A stretch of DNA of 64,000 nucleotides from contig JAABQK010000015.1 of NCBI GenBank assembly GCA_011391495.1, forward strand, positions 1-64,000, read 5' to 3'. The stretch is from Hydrogenophaga sp. GTDB taxonomy: Bacteria > Pseudomonadota > Gammaproteobacteria > Burkholderiales > Burkholderiaceae_C. The notes beneath the pieces were generated by a model, which was not told the origin of the DNA, made no database searches, and saw nothing but the letters and a program-made list of their open reading frames with translations. Below are positions 63,206 through 64,000 of this stretch, piece after piece. Positions within the stretch are counted from its first letter, which is position 1. Each line of letters starts with the position of its first letter. Position numbers and translations under genes: made by a program.

Positions 63206-63306
63206 AGCCAGGCGAGCACCCGGCGGGCGCCATGAGAGAATGCAGTTCCTTCTGCGATGGCTCGCACACCAGCCCCGCACGTTCTCACAGCCTCTGGATC
63301 TACACC

Positions 63307-63684
63307 ATGAACCGCTGCTTCGCTTTTCCCCTGAGCGCCTCCCGGCGCACCGCCTTGCTCACGCTGGCTCTGCTGGGTCTTGGCTTTTCCCAGGCCTCCC
63401 CCGCCCAGAACCTGAAACGCCAGTTTCCGCCAGCGGCCCTGCGCGGCACGCTGGTGGTGGTGCAACCACCCATCGTCTCGCTCGACGGCCGGCCCGCGCA
63501 ACTCTCGCCGGGCTCGCGCATCCGCAACACCAACAACGCACTGGTGCTGTCAGCCTCGCTGGTGAACCAGGAACTGCTGGTCAATTACGTGCGCGATGGC
63601 CAGGGCCTGGTGCACGAGGTCTGGATCCTGAACGCGGTGGAGGCGGCTGAAAAACGCCCCACCGCCAGCGACCTCAACGACTGA
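63307..63684 (+). CDS. Small exported protein of unknown function
   Basis: A 125-residue protein with signal peptide LSASRRTALLTLALLGLGFSQA and cleavage near SPA. The mature part has LRGTLVVVQPPIVSLDGRPA, SPGSRIRNTNN and GLVHEVWILN, probably a small beta-rich domain. In-frame ATG at 63232 is possible but would precede the signal peptide with a hydrophilic stretch. It sits just upstream of miaB. No function assigned. Confidence 0.72.
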   Translation: MNRCFAFPLSASRRTALLTLALLGLGFSQASPAQNLKRQFPPAALRGTLVVVQPPIVSLDGRPAQLSPGSRIRNTNNALVLSASLVNQELLVNYVRDGQGLVHEVWILNAVEAAEKRPTASDLND

Positions 63685-63812
63685 TCCAACGCAACCCGCC
63701 GGGCTGTGGTCCGGTGCCGGATGCCCGAGCGCACCGCTGGCGCGCACATCCCCTTTGCCCCCGATGAACCCGCGACCGCATGACCGGCTGGTTGCACCCC
63801 ACGCTGTCCACC

Positions 63813-64000
63813 ATGAGCAAAAAAGTCTTTGTCAAAACCTTCGGCTGCCAGATGAACGAGTACGACTCGGACAAGATGGTCGACGTGATGAACGCCGCTG
63901 AAGGCTATGAGCCCACCGCCAACGTGGACGAAGCCGACCTGATCCTGTTCAACACCTGCTCGGTGCGCGAGAAGGCGCAGGAAAAGGTCTTTTCCGATCT
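63813..64000 (+). CDS. miaB: tRNA-2-methylthio-N6-dimethylallyladenosine synthase (5' part)
   Basis: Radical-SAM methylthiotransferase modifying A37 of tRNAs. Only the first 62 codons are in the window, but the N-terminal UPF0004 domain is unmistakable: [18 protein letters not shown] with the first cluster-ligand Cys, and [17 protein letters not shown] with the second. The ATG at 63813 gives the standard N-terminus; an in-frame ATG at 63780 is an alternative. Confidence 0.95.
   Translation, partial: MSKKVFVKTFGCQMNEYDSDKMVDVMNAAEGYEPTANVDEADLILFNTCSVREKAQEKVFSD

Overview
The window is high-GC bacterial chromosome. The gene sets present (dusB-fis-purH, yqgE-ruvX-pyrR-pyrB-pyrC', Pil-Chp twitching genes, a CO-oxidation cluster with an RcoM-type regulator) point to a betaproteobacterium of the order Burkholderiales, probably Comamonadaceae and perhaps Hydrogenophaga-like. 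That placement is inferred from gene content and protein character, not from a marker-gene search. Gene density is very high. No gene-free stretch exceeds about 250 bases, and there are no insertion sequences, prophage genes or CRISPR arrays.

Layout. 1-3.3 kb: an OmpR-type two-component system (kinase cut by the window edge) diverges from three small secreted proteins. 3.4-9.6 kb: an eight-gene leftward copper cluster (DUF2946, SCO, PCuAC, Spy/CpxP-like, DUF2946, Crp/Fnr regulator, DUF2946, TonB-dependent copper receptor). 9.7-14.2 kb: a GST, an esterase/Baeyer-Villiger monooxygenase fusion, and cbpA-cbpM. 14.2-18.8 kb: yqgE-ruvX-pyrR-pyrB-pyrC'-plsC, in which the dihydroorotase-like protein has lost its metal ligands. 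18.9-20.4 kb: photolyase. 20.6-30.6 kb: pilG-pilH-pilI-pilJ-chpA, the twitching chemosensory system. 30.7-33.3 kb: rubredoxin, thiD, hemL. 33.5-36.5 kb: dusB-fis-purH. 36.6-40.3 kb: a YqaA-like membrane protein, an MFS transporter, a pseudouridine-synthase-like protein and ychF.

40.4-52.4 kb is the most distinctive region. It holds a heme-PAS/LytTR regulator of the RcoM type, followed by a complete aerobic CO dehydrogenase cluster. The order is coxM-coxS-coxL, coxG, coxD, coxE, coxF, a MocA-like nucleotidyltransferase, a putative 2OG-Fe(II) oxygenase, a polytopic membrane protein and coxI. CoxL carries the form I signature AYRCSFR, so true CO oxidation is expected. The coxM upstream region contains three TTnnnG direct repeats exactly 21 bases apart, the reported RcoM-binding architecture. 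Regulator, operator and enzyme are therefore all visible. CO dehydrogenase has a Mo-Cu active site, so the copper-acquisition cluster in the same window is a suggestive but unproven companion.

52.4-64 kb: a MOSC protein, a UbiH-type monooxygenase, dsbC, a DUF3429 protein and an M61 peptidase with an in-frame repeat-like insert. Then come paaG-paaI-paaK divergent from an enoyl-CoA hydratase across two palindromes, a tRNA-Met with promoter and terminator, YaeQ, a lipocalin, two small proteins and the 5' end of miaB.
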